NCBI GenBank assembly: GCA_964502215.1
Contig: CAZCUN010000013.1
Location: 1-64,000, forward strand
Direction: 5' to 3'
DNA from: JAALLB01 sp964502215
GTDB taxonomy: Bacteria > Pseudomonadota > Alphaproteobacteria > Rhizobiales > Rhizobiaceae
Length of the DNA stretch: 64,000 nt
In this document: piece after piece, positions 7,501-15,826 of the stretch
How the letters are laid out: every line of letters begins with the position of its first letter
Position numbering within the stretch: position 1 is the stretch's first letter
The notes under the pieces: model-generated
What the model saw: the letters and a program-made list of their open reading frames with translations, nothing else
Databases searched by the model: none
What the model was told of the DNA's origin: nothing
Translations under genes and position numbers: made by a program

Positions 7501-8844
7501 ATGATACGCCAAATTTATCTAAGCTTTTTGTTTGTCATATTGACGATGACATCAACAATAGCAAAAGAAGCTGACGCAAAGCCAAACATCACTGAATTTA
7601 TATTGGAAAATGGTCTCAAGTTAGTTGTTATTCCAGATAGGCGTGCTCCAGTTGTTACACACATGGCTTGGTATAAGGTTGGTTCTGCTGATGATCCAAA
7701 GGGGCATTCTGGTATCGCGCATTTCTTAGAGCATCTTATGTTCAAAGGAACTTCAAACTACAAAAATAACGAATTTTCATCTGCTGTTACTGCAATTGGT
7801 GGGCAAGAAAACGCTTTCACAAGTTGGGATTACACAGCTTATTATCAAAAAGTATCGCCTTCTGCGCTTGGGGATATGATGAAATTTGAAGCAGATCGTA
7901 TGCGCAATTTAACATTAAGCGAAGATGTTTTTTTACCAGAGCGCGATGTTATTCTTGAAGAACGCAGCGGTCGCGTAGATAGAAGTCCATCAGCGATACT
8001 CTCAGAATTCAGCCGTGCTGCGCTGCATGTTAATCATCCCTACTCAATACCAATTATTGGTTGGGAACATGAAATTGAAAAACTAGAGATGGAAGATGCC
8101 CTTGCTTTTTATGAGCGCTGGTATCAACCATGGAATGCAATTGTTGTTGTTGCTGGCGATGTTGATCCGCAAAAAACTCTAGAACTTGCTAAAAATACAT
8201 ACGGTAAAATTGTATCAACCAGTGATAAAGTAGAACGAGATTGGACATCAAGTCCTAGTGCAGTTGTTGCTCAAACACTTGATTATAAAGATGAGCGCGT
8301 CACGAGACCAAGTTGGCAAAGAACTTTTCGAGCGCCTTCATACTTAACAGCGCCAGAAGGCGAGGCTGAAGCCCTAGATATTTTAAGTACAATTTTGGGC
8401 GGGTCAGCAACAAGCAGATTTCAACAAGAAATTGTTTTAAAGCAAGAATTAGCGACAGGGGCAGGCGCTTATTATCAAGGGTCATCACGCGATGTGAGTT
8501 CGTTTGGCTTTTATGGCGTGCCGCGTGGTGAAACAACAATCGAAGAGGTTGCAAATGCAATAGAGAACCAAATTGATAAATTGCTTAAAGAAGGCGTGAC
8601 ACAAGAAGAGTTAGACAGAGCACGTCAAGCTTACCTTAAAACAATAATCTTCAGTCAAGACAGTCAGGTAACTCTTGCACGTATCTTTGGATCGGTACTG
8701 ACCATTGGTGGCAGTGTGGAAGATTTTACATCATGGCCTGAGCGTCTCCGCAAAGTTACGGTTGAAGACGTCAATAAAGTTGCAAGAAAATATTTAGATC
8801 GCAACCGTTCAATCACAAGCCGCTTATTGCCGAAAGAAGGATAA
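7501..8844 (+). CDS. M16 family zinc metallopeptidase, catalytic member
   Basis: Secreted or periplasmic inverzincin-type peptidase related to mitochondrial processing peptidase beta subunit and PqqL. The zinc motif HFLEH is present (GIAHFLEHLMFKGT, around residue 75) and a downstream Glu is expected about 77 residues later (ILEERSGRVDR region). The N-terminus MIRQIYLSFLFVILTM followed by a small-residue region looks like a signal peptide. An upstream ATG at 7486 directly abuts AAAAGGA with no spacing, so 7501 is preferred. The next gene, four bases downstream, is a homologue lacking the zinc motif; such pairs form a heterodimer in characterised cases. Confidence 0.9.
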   Translation: MIRQIYLSFLFVILTMTSTIAKEADAKPNITEFILENGLKLVVIPDRRAPVVTHMAWYKVGSADDPKGHSGIAHFLEHLMFKGTSNYKNNEFSSAVTAIGGQENAFTSWDYTAYYQKVSPSALGDMMKFEADRMRNLTLSEDVFLPERDVILEERSGRVDRSPSAILSEFSRAALHVNHPYSIPIIGWEHEIEKLEMEDALAFYERWYQPWNAIVVVAGDVDPQKTLELAKNTYGKIVSTSDKVERDWTSSPSAVVAQTLDYKDERVTRPSWQRTFRAPSYLTAPEGEAEALDILSTILGGSATSRFQQEIVLKQELATGAGAYYQGSSRDVSSFGFYGVPRGETTIEEVANAIENQIDKLLKEGVTQEELDRARQAYLKTIIFSQDSQVTLARIFGSVLTIGGSVEDFTSWPERLRKVTVEDVNKVARKYLDRNRSITSRLLPKEG

Positions 8845-8848
8845 TCTA

Positions 8849-10147
8849 ATGAGAATTTTTTTTACAACACTCGCTGTCTTTCTTTCATTTGTAGTGCATG
8901 CACAAGCAATTGATATAAAGCAGGTCACGACAGAAAAAGGCATTAAGGCCTTATTGGTTGAGGATTATACACTTCCAATAATAGCCATCTCTGTTTCGTT
9001 CAAAGGTGGGTCTACACAAGATCCAGCTGGAAAAGAGGGTACATTAAGATTAATGACAGCCTTAATGGATGAAGGTGCAGGGGATCTTGATAGTACAGCT
9101 TTTCAAGCCAAAGCAGAAGAGCTTGGTCTTGAGTTTAGCTTTAACGTATCACGCGATAATTTTTCTGGTGGGGGTAGGTTGCTTCGCTCTGAGCGTGAAG
9201 AAGTCTTTAAGCTCATGAAGCTTGCAGTCAATCAGCCACGTTTTGATGAAGATGCAATTGAGCGTATGCGAGATGCTATTCGCAGCAACATTAAGAGCAG
9301 CAAGAAGAATCCATCCGCAGTTGCTAGTAAAGCATTGCGAGAAGCTCTTTTCCAAACGCACCCTTATAGCAGAAGTTCAAGCGGTAATGAAAAATCCATA
9401 GAAGCAATTACCCGCGATGATATTATTGCTATGAATAAAAAAATTCTCTCACGTAGCACGCTAACAGTAGGTGTTGTGGGTGCAATCAGCGAAGAAGAAT
9501 TGAAACTCGCATTGGATGATATTTTCGGTGCTTTGCCGTCACAATCATCCATTGATGAGATTGCTGAGATTGAGCCAAAACTTGGCGAAGATATTTCAAT
9601 TGTAATGCCCGTGCCTAATGCATCGGTTTCAATTATCTATCCTGCGATAAAGCGCGATAACCCTGATTTTTTTGCAGCTCATTTAATGAATTATGTTTTG
9701 GGTGGTGGTAGTTTTTCTTCACGACTTTATACAGAGGTCCGTGAAAAGCGCGGGCTTGCTTATGGTGTTTATTCAGGTTTATCAACGTTTGATAACAGCG
9801 CATATTTTGCAGCAGGCACGTCAACAAGAGCAGAGAATCGTGATGAAGCCATTAAGGTCATAAGAACAGAAATTGATCGTATCGCTAAAGATGGCATCAC
9901 CGCAGAAGAATTAGAAAAAGCAAAACGCTATGTTGCAGGTTCTTATGCAATAGGTAATCTTGATACGTCTGGCAAAATAGCAAATGTATTAGTTGCCTTG
10001 CAAACTCAAAATCTTGGTGTCGATTACATTGAAAAACGTGAGAAATATATTGCTGACGTAACGCTTGAAGATGCTAACCGTATGGCAAAAAAGTTTTTCT
10101 CAACTAAACCAACGCTTGTTATAGTTGGCCCAGAGGTCACTCAATAA
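8849..10147 (+). CDS. M16 family peptidase-like protein, non-catalytic partner
   Basis: 432 residues with a signal peptide (MRIFFTTLAVFLSFVVHAQA). It has the M16 fold signatures, including GGGSFSSRLYTEVREKRGLAYGVYS, whose Arg and Tyr bind substrate in this family. The HxxEH zinc motif is absent: the corresponding N-terminal segment reads GKEGTLRLMTALMDEG. It starts four bases after the catalytic M16 gene, which supports a catalytic/non-catalytic pair. Its 3' end overlaps the convergent lpxK gene by 11 bases. Confidence 0.9.
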   Translation: MRIFFTTLAVFLSFVVHAQAIDIKQVTTEKGIKALLVEDYTLPIIAISVSFKGGSTQDPAGKEGTLRLMTALMDEGAGDLDSTAFQAKAEELGLEFSFNVSRDNFSGGGRLLRSEREEVFKLMKLAVNQPRFDEDAIERMRDAIRSNIKSSKKNPSAVASKALREALFQTHPYSRSSSGNEKSIEAITRDDIIAMNKKILSRSTLTVGVVGAISEEELKLALDDIFGALPSQSSIDEIAEIEPKLGEDISIVMPVPNASVSIIYPAIKRDNPDFFAAHLMNYVLGGGSFSSRLYTEVREKRGLAYGVYSGLSTFDNSAYFAAGTSTRAENRDEAIKVIRTEIDRIAKDGITAEELEKAKRYVAGSYAIGNLDTSGKIANVLVALQTQNLGVDYIEKREKYIADVTLEDANRMAKKFFSTKPTLVIVGPEVTQ

Positions 10148-11180
10148 GGTCGTCAGGTATTTTTCTTTTGTTAAAACGTTTAAGCGCTGCATCAAAAATG
10201 CGCTTAAACATCACTGGGTCTTCAGGGATTAATTCTATTTGAATTATTTCTGATAATTCTAAAAGTTTTTCTTGAGCTTCGCCCATACCTTTTAAGCGAG
10301 CTGCATCTTTTTCTGTTGTGAAAAGTTTTAGCTGATTGTCTTTTGATCGGTTAATTAAGTCTGCGCATTCGCCTTTGGTAAAAACATGATGATCGCCAAA
10401 CCCTTGGTGTGATTTCACGTTAACGCCAATTTCTTTTAGTACATCAAAAAACTTACTTGGATCTGCAATGCCAGCATAGGCGAGTGCATTTTGACCTTTG
10501 TATTTTTGATGGTCAGAAACTTTTACTGTACTTTCAAAAATTGGCTTCCCAGCACGTGCAGTTTTTCTAATAACATCATCAGCTGATGCCCCTTTGCCAG
10601 TAATGAAAATGGCGTCCGCGTGAATAAGTTGATTTTTGAAGGAAACACGCATTGGGCCGCTGGGCATTGGGTGACCACTTCCCAAGCCTCGCTTGGCATC
10701 GACTACCACAAAATTAAAGTCTTTTTGTAGAGAAGGGTTTTGAAAGCCGTCATCCATTAAGATGATTGTGCAGCCTTGTTTAACCAAAAGCTTAGCACCC
10801 GTAACACGGTTTGCCGCAATCACAGTTGTCGAATTGCGCGCGTGCAGAAGCGCTTCATCGCCAACATCGTATGCATTATGTTTTTCAAGGTTTATAACGG
10901 TGGGAGTGGTGATCGCTCCACCATGACCTCGCGATAAAATACCAACATTATATCCTTGGGTTTGTGCGTATTTTGCTAGCATATGAACTGTGGGTGTCTT
11001 GCCAGCTCCCCCTACCACAAAATTTCCAACACAAATTACAGGAATATTAACATGACCAGATGCTTTCATAGCCATGCGTTTTGCAGCAATACGACCATAA
11101 ACATAGGAGATAGGCCATAGAGCATAGCTCTGCCAGCTGTGTTTTTTCCACCAGAATGGAGGGGCTTCATCAAGCGCCAT
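10137..11180 (-). CDS. lpxK: Tetraacyldisaccharide 4'-kinase LpxK
   Basis: Phosphorylates the 4' position of the lipid A disaccharide at the inner face of the cytoplasmic membrane, giving lipid IVA. The 347-residue protein has the N-terminal membrane-association helix region (PFWWKKHSWQSYALWPISY) and a Walker A loop GGAGKTP near residue 58. EDPVMF in the C-terminal part is also typical. It is the last gene of a leftward block with waaA (5-base gap), the acyltransferase and DUF4170, all consistent with lipid A-Kdo assembly. It overlaps the convergent M16 gene at its end. Confidence 0.96.
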   Translation of the reverse strand: MALDEAPPFWWKKHSWQSYALWPISYVYGRIAAKRMAMKASGHVNIPVICVGNFVVGGAGKTPTVHMLAKYAQTQGYNVGILSRGHGGAITTPTVINLEKHNAYDVGDEALLHARNSTTVIAANRVTGAKLLVKQGCTIILMDDGFQNPSLQKDFNFVVVDAKRGLGSGHPMPSGPMRVSFKNQLIHADAIFITGKGASADDVIRKTARAGKPIFESTVKVSDHQKYKGQNALAYAGIADPSKFFDVLKEIGVNVKSHQGFGDHHVFTKGECADLINRSKDNQLKLFTTEKDAARLKGMGEAQEKLLELSEIIQIELIPEDPVMFKRIFDAALKRFNKRKIPDDLIE

Positions 11181-11184
11181 GGGA

Positions 11185-12504
11185 CTATCGCAATCCTTCT
11201 AGGTCACGTTTAACAGTGAGCGGGAAAATATATGAATCCAAAGCTCGATTGGTTTTTGCTAATGCACCGCGCATCTCATCAATAGTTGTAAATGCAGCTT
11301 CAATCATTTTCTCACATTCATCAGGATTGAGGAAAAGATATGCGATATTAGCTGCCAACATCTTTTCATCAGCAACAAGTCGAACTGCGCCAGCTTCCAA
11401 GAGGTTCTTATATGAGTCTCTAAAGTTCTTAACGTTCTTACCAGATACAATTGCAGTTCCCGTCATCGCAGGCTCTAACGGGTTTTGCCCACCTTCTGCC
11501 TTCAAGCTCTTGCCGACAAATGCAATTCTAGCCAGGCGAAGATAAAGCCCCATTTCGCCTATGGTATCGCCCATATAAATATCTGTTTGTCCGTCTATAG
11601 CTTGGCTTTGACTGCGTTGGGATACTTTAAGTTTATTTTCCCGCAACATTGCGACAATACCATCTGCACGTTCAGGATGGCGTGGCACAATGATTGTTAG
11701 AAGGTTTGGAAGCTTCTTTTTTAAAGCTAAGTGAATTTTCCCAACCGACTCTTCTTCACTCTCATGCGTACTAACGGCAACCCAACAAGGTCTTCCTTCG
11801 ATGTGAGAATTAAGCTGATTGAATTCAACTTCATCATAGGGAAGGGCGTTTGTATCTACCTTTAAATTTCCAGAAACTTCTACAGGTCGCGCACCCAACT
11901 TCTTGAAGCGTTCTGCATCAAGCTCTGATTGTGCAATAACGTAAGAAAAATTTTCAAATAGGGTTTCAGCTAGCCCAGAGGCATTCTTCCAGCGTTTAAA
12001 AGAGCGGTCTGACATGCGAGCATTTACAAGTATGCGAGGAATATTGCGCTGGGCTAATTCAAGTATTGTCATTGGCCAAATCTCAGACTCTGTAAATATA
12101 GCAGCATCTGGTTGCCAATGGTCTAAAAAACGTTGAAGTGCTGGTTTTAAATCGAGCGGTACATATTGATGAAAAGAACCGCGCGGTAAACGCTGCCTGA
12201 CAACCATAGCAGAGGTAACTGTGCCTGTTGTCATAATCGTGCTGATACCAAGATTATTCACATGCTCAATGACAGGAATGATAGCCATGGATTCACCCAC
12301 GCTTGCAGCATGGAACCAGATGATTGGTCCGGCAGGTTTTTCAGCACTAGGATAACCATAACGCTCATATCTACGCTGTCTGTCCTCTTTGCCTTTCTTC
12401 GCTCGCAATCGCAAGAAAGGCCCCATAAATGGATATAAAACCATGCCAAAACCTCGATAAATTCGAAGCGCAATTCTGCTTTTTAGGTCAGGTTTGGTTT
12501 TCAT
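11185..12504 (-). CDS. waaA: 3-deoxy-D-manno-octulosonic acid transferase (Kdo transferase)
   Basis: Transfers Kdo from CMP-Kdo to lipid IVA on the cytoplasmic side of the inner membrane. The 439 residues start with a hydrophobic anchor and include the GT30 blocks IWFHAASVGES and FTESEIWPM, with a C-terminal GT-B half holding GGQNPLEPAMTGTAIVSGK. It overlaps the upstream acyltransferase gene by 4 bases (ATGA) and is followed by lpxK, forming a translationally coupled lipid A unit. Confidence 0.96.
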   Translation of the reverse strand: MKTKPDLKSRIALRIYRGFGMVLYPFMGPFLRLRAKKGKEDRQRRYERYGYPSAEKPAGPIIWFHAASVGESMAIIPVIEHVNNLGISTIMTTGTVTSAMVVRQRLPRGSFHQYVPLDLKPALQRFLDHWQPDAAIFTESEIWPMTILELAQRNIPRILVNARMSDRSFKRWKNASGLAETLFENFSYVIAQSELDAERFKKLGARPVEVSGNLKVDTNALPYDEVEFNQLNSHIEGRPCWVAVSTHESEEESVGKIHLALKKKLPNLLTIIVPRHPERADGIVAMLRENKLKVSQRSQSQAIDGQTDIYMGDTIGEMGLYLRLARIAFVGKSLKAEGGQNPLEPAMTGTAIVSGKNVKNFRDSYKNLLEAGAVRLVADEKMLAANIAYLFLNPDECEKMIEAAFTTIDEMRGALAKTNRALDSYIFPLTVKRDLEGLR

Positions 12505-13250
12505 TCAGGTTTCCCACTTAAGAAGTAAGCTCGTTTTGTTGCATGATTAAGTTCATTTTCCAAATTTACACGACAAGCCTCTAGAGTTTTCTCATCTCCA
12601 TCAGATGGTACATGTATCAATTCACCAACAACAATCGCTGTCGTGCCATATGGCATATTTAAAGCAGCTTTGTCCCAAGCTTTTTCAAAAATGTGACGTC
12701 TACTTGAGGCAATCGCCAGCGGTACAATAGGTGCACCAGACTTTTGGGCTAACATAATAATACCTAGGCCAACCTTTCTTGCAATGCCCTTGGGGATATC
12801 TGCCGTCTGCACGACGTTGTCTTTGTCTTTCAAAGCATTGAGCATTTCTAGAAAGCCAGTCATGCCACCTTTTCTTAGAACTTGTTTTTGATTTCTTCCA
12901 CCTGAAGCACGAATGGTTCTATTACCATAATGTTCAACAATGCGTGCTGTAACTTCACCATCAAAGTTTTTAGATATCATTGCGGAAGCGTTCAATCCAA
13001 TGGGTAATGCAGGCATCAAGATATGCTGCCCATGCCAAACACCTACAATAAAGGGTTGCTGTGGTGTAAGAGTATCAAGAATTTCGACTGGCTCAACGAT
13101 AATCTTGTTTGTTCTTTGAACCCATTCCAAATACCAAATTGCCAAACGCGAAGTTACACTTAGCGCAACTTTGTTTTGGCTAAGACTGCGTATGAAATTA
13201 CGCAAGCGTTTCTTACGCTTCGGGCGTGCTGATTTAACGGGTTCTGTCAT
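12501..13250 (-). CDS. DUF374 lysophospholipid acyltransferase-family protein
   Basis: 249 residues from the ATG at 13250 (GGAAACT just upstream). A longer in-frame start at 13301 would overlap the upstream DUF4170 gene by 32 bases and is less likely. The DUF374/LPLAT signature is VGVWHGQHILMP, whose His-x-Gln block replaces the usual HX4D acyltransferase motif, followed by GGRNQKQVLRKGG and IPKGIARKVGLGI. The N-terminal KSARPKRKKRLRNF is basic. Position between DUF4170 and waaA strongly suggests acylation of a lipid A or lipopolysaccharide precursor; the actual substrate is not established. Confidence 0.88.
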   Translation of the reverse strand: MTEPVKSARPKRKKRLRNFIRSLSQNKVALSVTSRLAIWYLEWVQRTNKIIVEPVEILDTLTPQQPFIVGVWHGQHILMPALPIGLNASAMISKNFDGEVTARIVEHYGNRTIRASGGRNQKQVLRKGGMTGFLEMLNALKDKDNVVQTADIPKGIARKVGLGIIMLAQKSGAPIVPLAIASSRRHIFEKAWDKAALNMPYGTTAIVVGELIHVPSDGDEKTLEACRVNLENELNHATKRAYFLSGKPE

Positions 13251-13269
13251 AGTTTCCAGCCGTTTGGAT

Positions 13270-13515
13270 TTAACCGAATTTACCATCCCCATCAGGATCA
13301 AGAAGTTTGTGCATGTGTACGATGAAGTAGCGCATGTGAGCGTTGTCGACAGTTTGTTGTGCTTTTGCTTTCCAAGCCAATTCTGCCTTTTCGTAGTTTG
13401 GATAAATCCCTACGATATCGAGTTTTTCCAGATCCCGAAAATTCACATATTCTAAATCTTCAAGTTCACCACCAAATACCAAATGTAGTAACTGGTTATC
13501 ATTATTATCGCTCAT
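13270..13515 (-). CDS. DUF4170 family protein
   Basis: Small acidic 81-residue protein, MSDNNDNQLLHLVFGGEL at the start and KLLDPDGDGKFG at the end. The HLVFGGEL, GIYPNYEKAELAWKAKAQ and AHMRYFIVHMHKLLDP blocks match the alphaproteobacterial DUF4170 family as I know it. No catalytic function is known. It lies between cysQ and the acyltransferase gene, a conserved alphaproteobacterial order, so it is probably co-expressed with the lipid A genes. Confidence 0.88.
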   Translation of the reverse strand: MSDNNDNQLLHLVFGGELEDLEYVNFRDLEKLDIVGIYPNYEKAELAWKAKAQQTVDNAHMRYFIVHMHKLLDPDGDGKFG

Positions 13516-13554
13516 AAATTGCTCCGCAATTAGTTCCAGATTTTCCCAAGCTGA

Positions 13555-14352
13555 TTAATGAAGAAAACCTGCTAGTTTCGCAAGCCCCAATATATTTTTG
13601 TAACGTTTGTTATGAGTTGCAATTAAAGCGGGTGCGATAACATTAGACTGATTATACCGAATGGGGTTTCCATTAATATCAGTTAAGCAGCACTCGCTTT
13701 CTTCCAAAATCAGATCAGCGGCAGCTATATCCCATTCACTAGCGCCGCCTCTTGCAAAAGCGCCATCAAGCTCTCCAATGGCCACAAGTACCAAACGATA
13801 TGCCAGCGATGGAATGAATGGCATCACATCAAAAGGGGTATCGGGTAAATCGCTAATCGTTTCAATAAGCTTTTTGGAACCTGTGACTAACGGTTTGTTC
13901 GTCTCATTAAGGGGTGTGCTATTTGCGCCAATTAACTCAATGCCTTTGCCTTTGCTTGCTAGAAAAGTTCTTTCAAGCGCAGGACAGTGTAAAATTGCTT
14001 CTACAGGACGATGGTCTTTTATTATGGCGATTGAAATGCACCACTCATTCTTGCCTTCGATAAAACCTCTAGTCCCATCAATAGGATCGGCAATAATGAC
14101 TTTCTTACATTTCAGTCTAGCATCGTCATCTTCCGTTTCTTCAGACAACCAACCATAATCATTGCGTTCGCTTTGAAACGTTAAACGCAAGAAGTCGTCA
14201 ATTTCCTTATCTGCTTGTGAGACTGGAGAATTACCTTGTTTATACCAAACGTCATTTTTTGATTTAAAATATTTTAATCCAATCTTTCCAGCTTCAAGTG
14301 CGGTTGTGAGTAAAAGCTCTGCGTCTGCTGTACGTTCCTTATTTGCCACCAA
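13555..14352 (-). CDS. cysQ: Inositol monophosphatase-family 3'(2'),5'-bisphosphate nucleotidase
   Basis: Magnesium-dependent phosphatase; CysQ members hydrolyse adenosine 3',5'-bisphosphate from sulfate assimilation. In the 265-residue protein the metal motifs are WLSEETEDD, IADPIDGTRGFIEG and the C-terminal GGASEWDIAAADLILEES. The start overlaps the end of pmbA by 14 bases, and DUF4170 follows after 39 bases. CysQ is preferred over a true inositol monophosphatase because of the TRGFIEG variant and the neighbourhood, but substrate specificity is inferred. Confidence 0.88.
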   Translation of the reverse strand: MVANKERTADAELLLTTALEAGKIGLKYFKSKNDVWYKQGNSPVSQADKEIDDFLRLTFQSERNDYGWLSEETEDDDARLKCKKVIIADPIDGTRGFIEGKNEWCISIAIIKDHRPVEAILHCPALERTFLASKGKGIELIGANSTPLNETNKPLVTGSKKLIETISDLPDTPFDVMPFIPSLAYRLVLVAIGELDGAFARGGASEWDIAAADLILEESECCLTDINGNPIRYNQSNVIAPALIATHNKRYKNILGLAKLAGFLH

Positions 14353-15691
14353 TGGTCATCCCTTCGAGCAATAAGGTTGGGGCATTCGTCCCATACTTAA
14401 ATTCTAGGTCTGAGGCTGGCGTTATGTTCATAAACATATCTTTGAGATTTCCAGCAATCGTAATTTCTGCAACAGGAAAAGCAATTTTACCATTTTTAAT
14501 CCAGTAGCCAGAAGCACCTTTGGAATAATCGCCTGTAACCATATTTATGCCGTGGCCAATTGTTTCTGTAAGATACAAACCTTCTTTAATTGATGCGATC
14601 ATATCTTCAGGCGATTGTTCGCCCGCTTCCATATAACAATTCGTAGTTGAAGGATGTGTACCAGAGGCTCCACGTGTTGCGCGTCCGTTTGTTTCCAGTC
14701 CCAATTCTCTAGCGGTAGCGCTATCCAATAACCAGGTTTGTAAAATACCATCTTCAATCAGGGAAAGTTTTTCGTTTGTAACACCTTCCCCATCAAAGAT
14801 ACTTGAACCCGACCTTTTTACCATCAGCGGGTCATCAATAATATTAATCGACTTTTGCATAACCTGCTTGCCCATCATGTCGCGGAGAAAGCTTGTTTTA
14901 CGCGCAACAGACGAACCATTGATTGCACTAGAAAACGCACCAACCAAAGCAGTCGATACACGACGGTCAACGATAATAGGATAAGAGCCAGATTTTATTT
15001 GTCTTGGGTTAAGTCTTTTAACTGCACGCTCTCCCGCAGCTTTACCAATCAATGAAGCATTTTTTAAATCGTTTTGATAAATAGCTGTATCATACTCATA
15101 GTCTCGCTCCATGCCCGTACCCTCACCAGCAGCAAAAGAACCAACCATTGAAAAACCTGAGCGCTGATAACTTCCAGAAAACCCATCTGAAGTTGCGAGA
15201 ATAAAACCAGATGTTCCCCAACTCATATTACAACCAAGTGATTTTGTTACACCCTCAACACCAAGACCAGCTTGTTCTATTTCCAAGGCTCGATTTTCCA
15301 TATCTTTAGGGTCGGCCTGACTGTCATCAAATAGGTCTAGTTTAGCAATTTCTGTTTGAATTTTTTTTGCAGGAAAAAGCCTTGTTTGATCAGCTAACCC
15401 TTGAAACGGATTTTCTGGAGAAGCTTTTGCCATTGCAACAGCGCGTTCGGCTAATGCTTGCGGATCATTTTTCGTATTGGATGTGATGGTTGCAATTTTT
15501 TTGCCATAAAACACACGTAAGTATAATGCATCAGATTCAGAGCGGTTGCTATTTTCCAAAGAACCTTCACGAATTCCAACGGATAAGGAATTGCCGCTTG
15601 CTACCACAACATCACATGCGTCAGCTCCAGCCTTTTTGGCAAGGCTAACCATGTTAAGTGCTTCGGCTTCAATTTTTTTGAGTTCGTTCAT
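14339..15691 (-). CDS. pmbA: TldE/PmbA-family metalloprotease subunit
   Basis: 450 residues; family members pair with TldD to form a cytoplasmic protease that matures microcin B17 and degrades CcdA in E. coli. Recognisable blocks are GISLS-type N-terminal repeat region (SVGIREGSLENSNRSESDALYLRVF), GRATRGASGTHPSTTNCYMEAG and TGDYSKGASGYWIKNGKIAFPVAEITIAGN near the C-terminus. PmbA lacks the HExxxH motif of TldD, and none is seen here. The cysQ gene overlaps its 3' end, so the two are likely co-transcribed. No tldD is present in this window. Confidence 0.93.
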   Translation of the reverse strand: MNELKKIEAEALNMVSLAKKAGADACDVVVASGNSLSVGIREGSLENSNRSESDALYLRVFYGKKIATITSNTKNDPQALAERAVAMAKASPENPFQGLADQTRLFPAKKIQTEIAKLDLFDDSQADPKDMENRALEIEQAGLGVEGVTKSLGCNMSWGTSGFILATSDGFSGSYQRSGFSMVGSFAAGEGTGMERDYEYDTAIYQNDLKNASLIGKAAGERAVKRLNPRQIKSGSYPIIVDRRVSTALVGAFSSAINGSSVARKTSFLRDMMGKQVMQKSINIIDDPLMVKRSGSSIFDGEGVTNEKLSLIEDGILQTWLLDSATARELGLETNGRATRGASGTHPSTTNCYMEAGEQSPEDMIASIKEGLYLTETIGHGINMVTGDYSKGASGYWIKNGKIAFPVAEITIAGNLKDMFMNITPASDLEFKYGTNAPTLLLEGMTIGGK

Positions 15692-15826
15692 ATTTTATAC
15701 CACAATTGAAAGGAAATCAGTGACAAGCTATTTTAATAAAACTCATAAGCCTCTAAGGTTGTCGAAGCAAGGCAAGATGATCTTTGAATATCAAATCAAT
15801 TTTATCAATAATAGGAGGAAAGCAAG

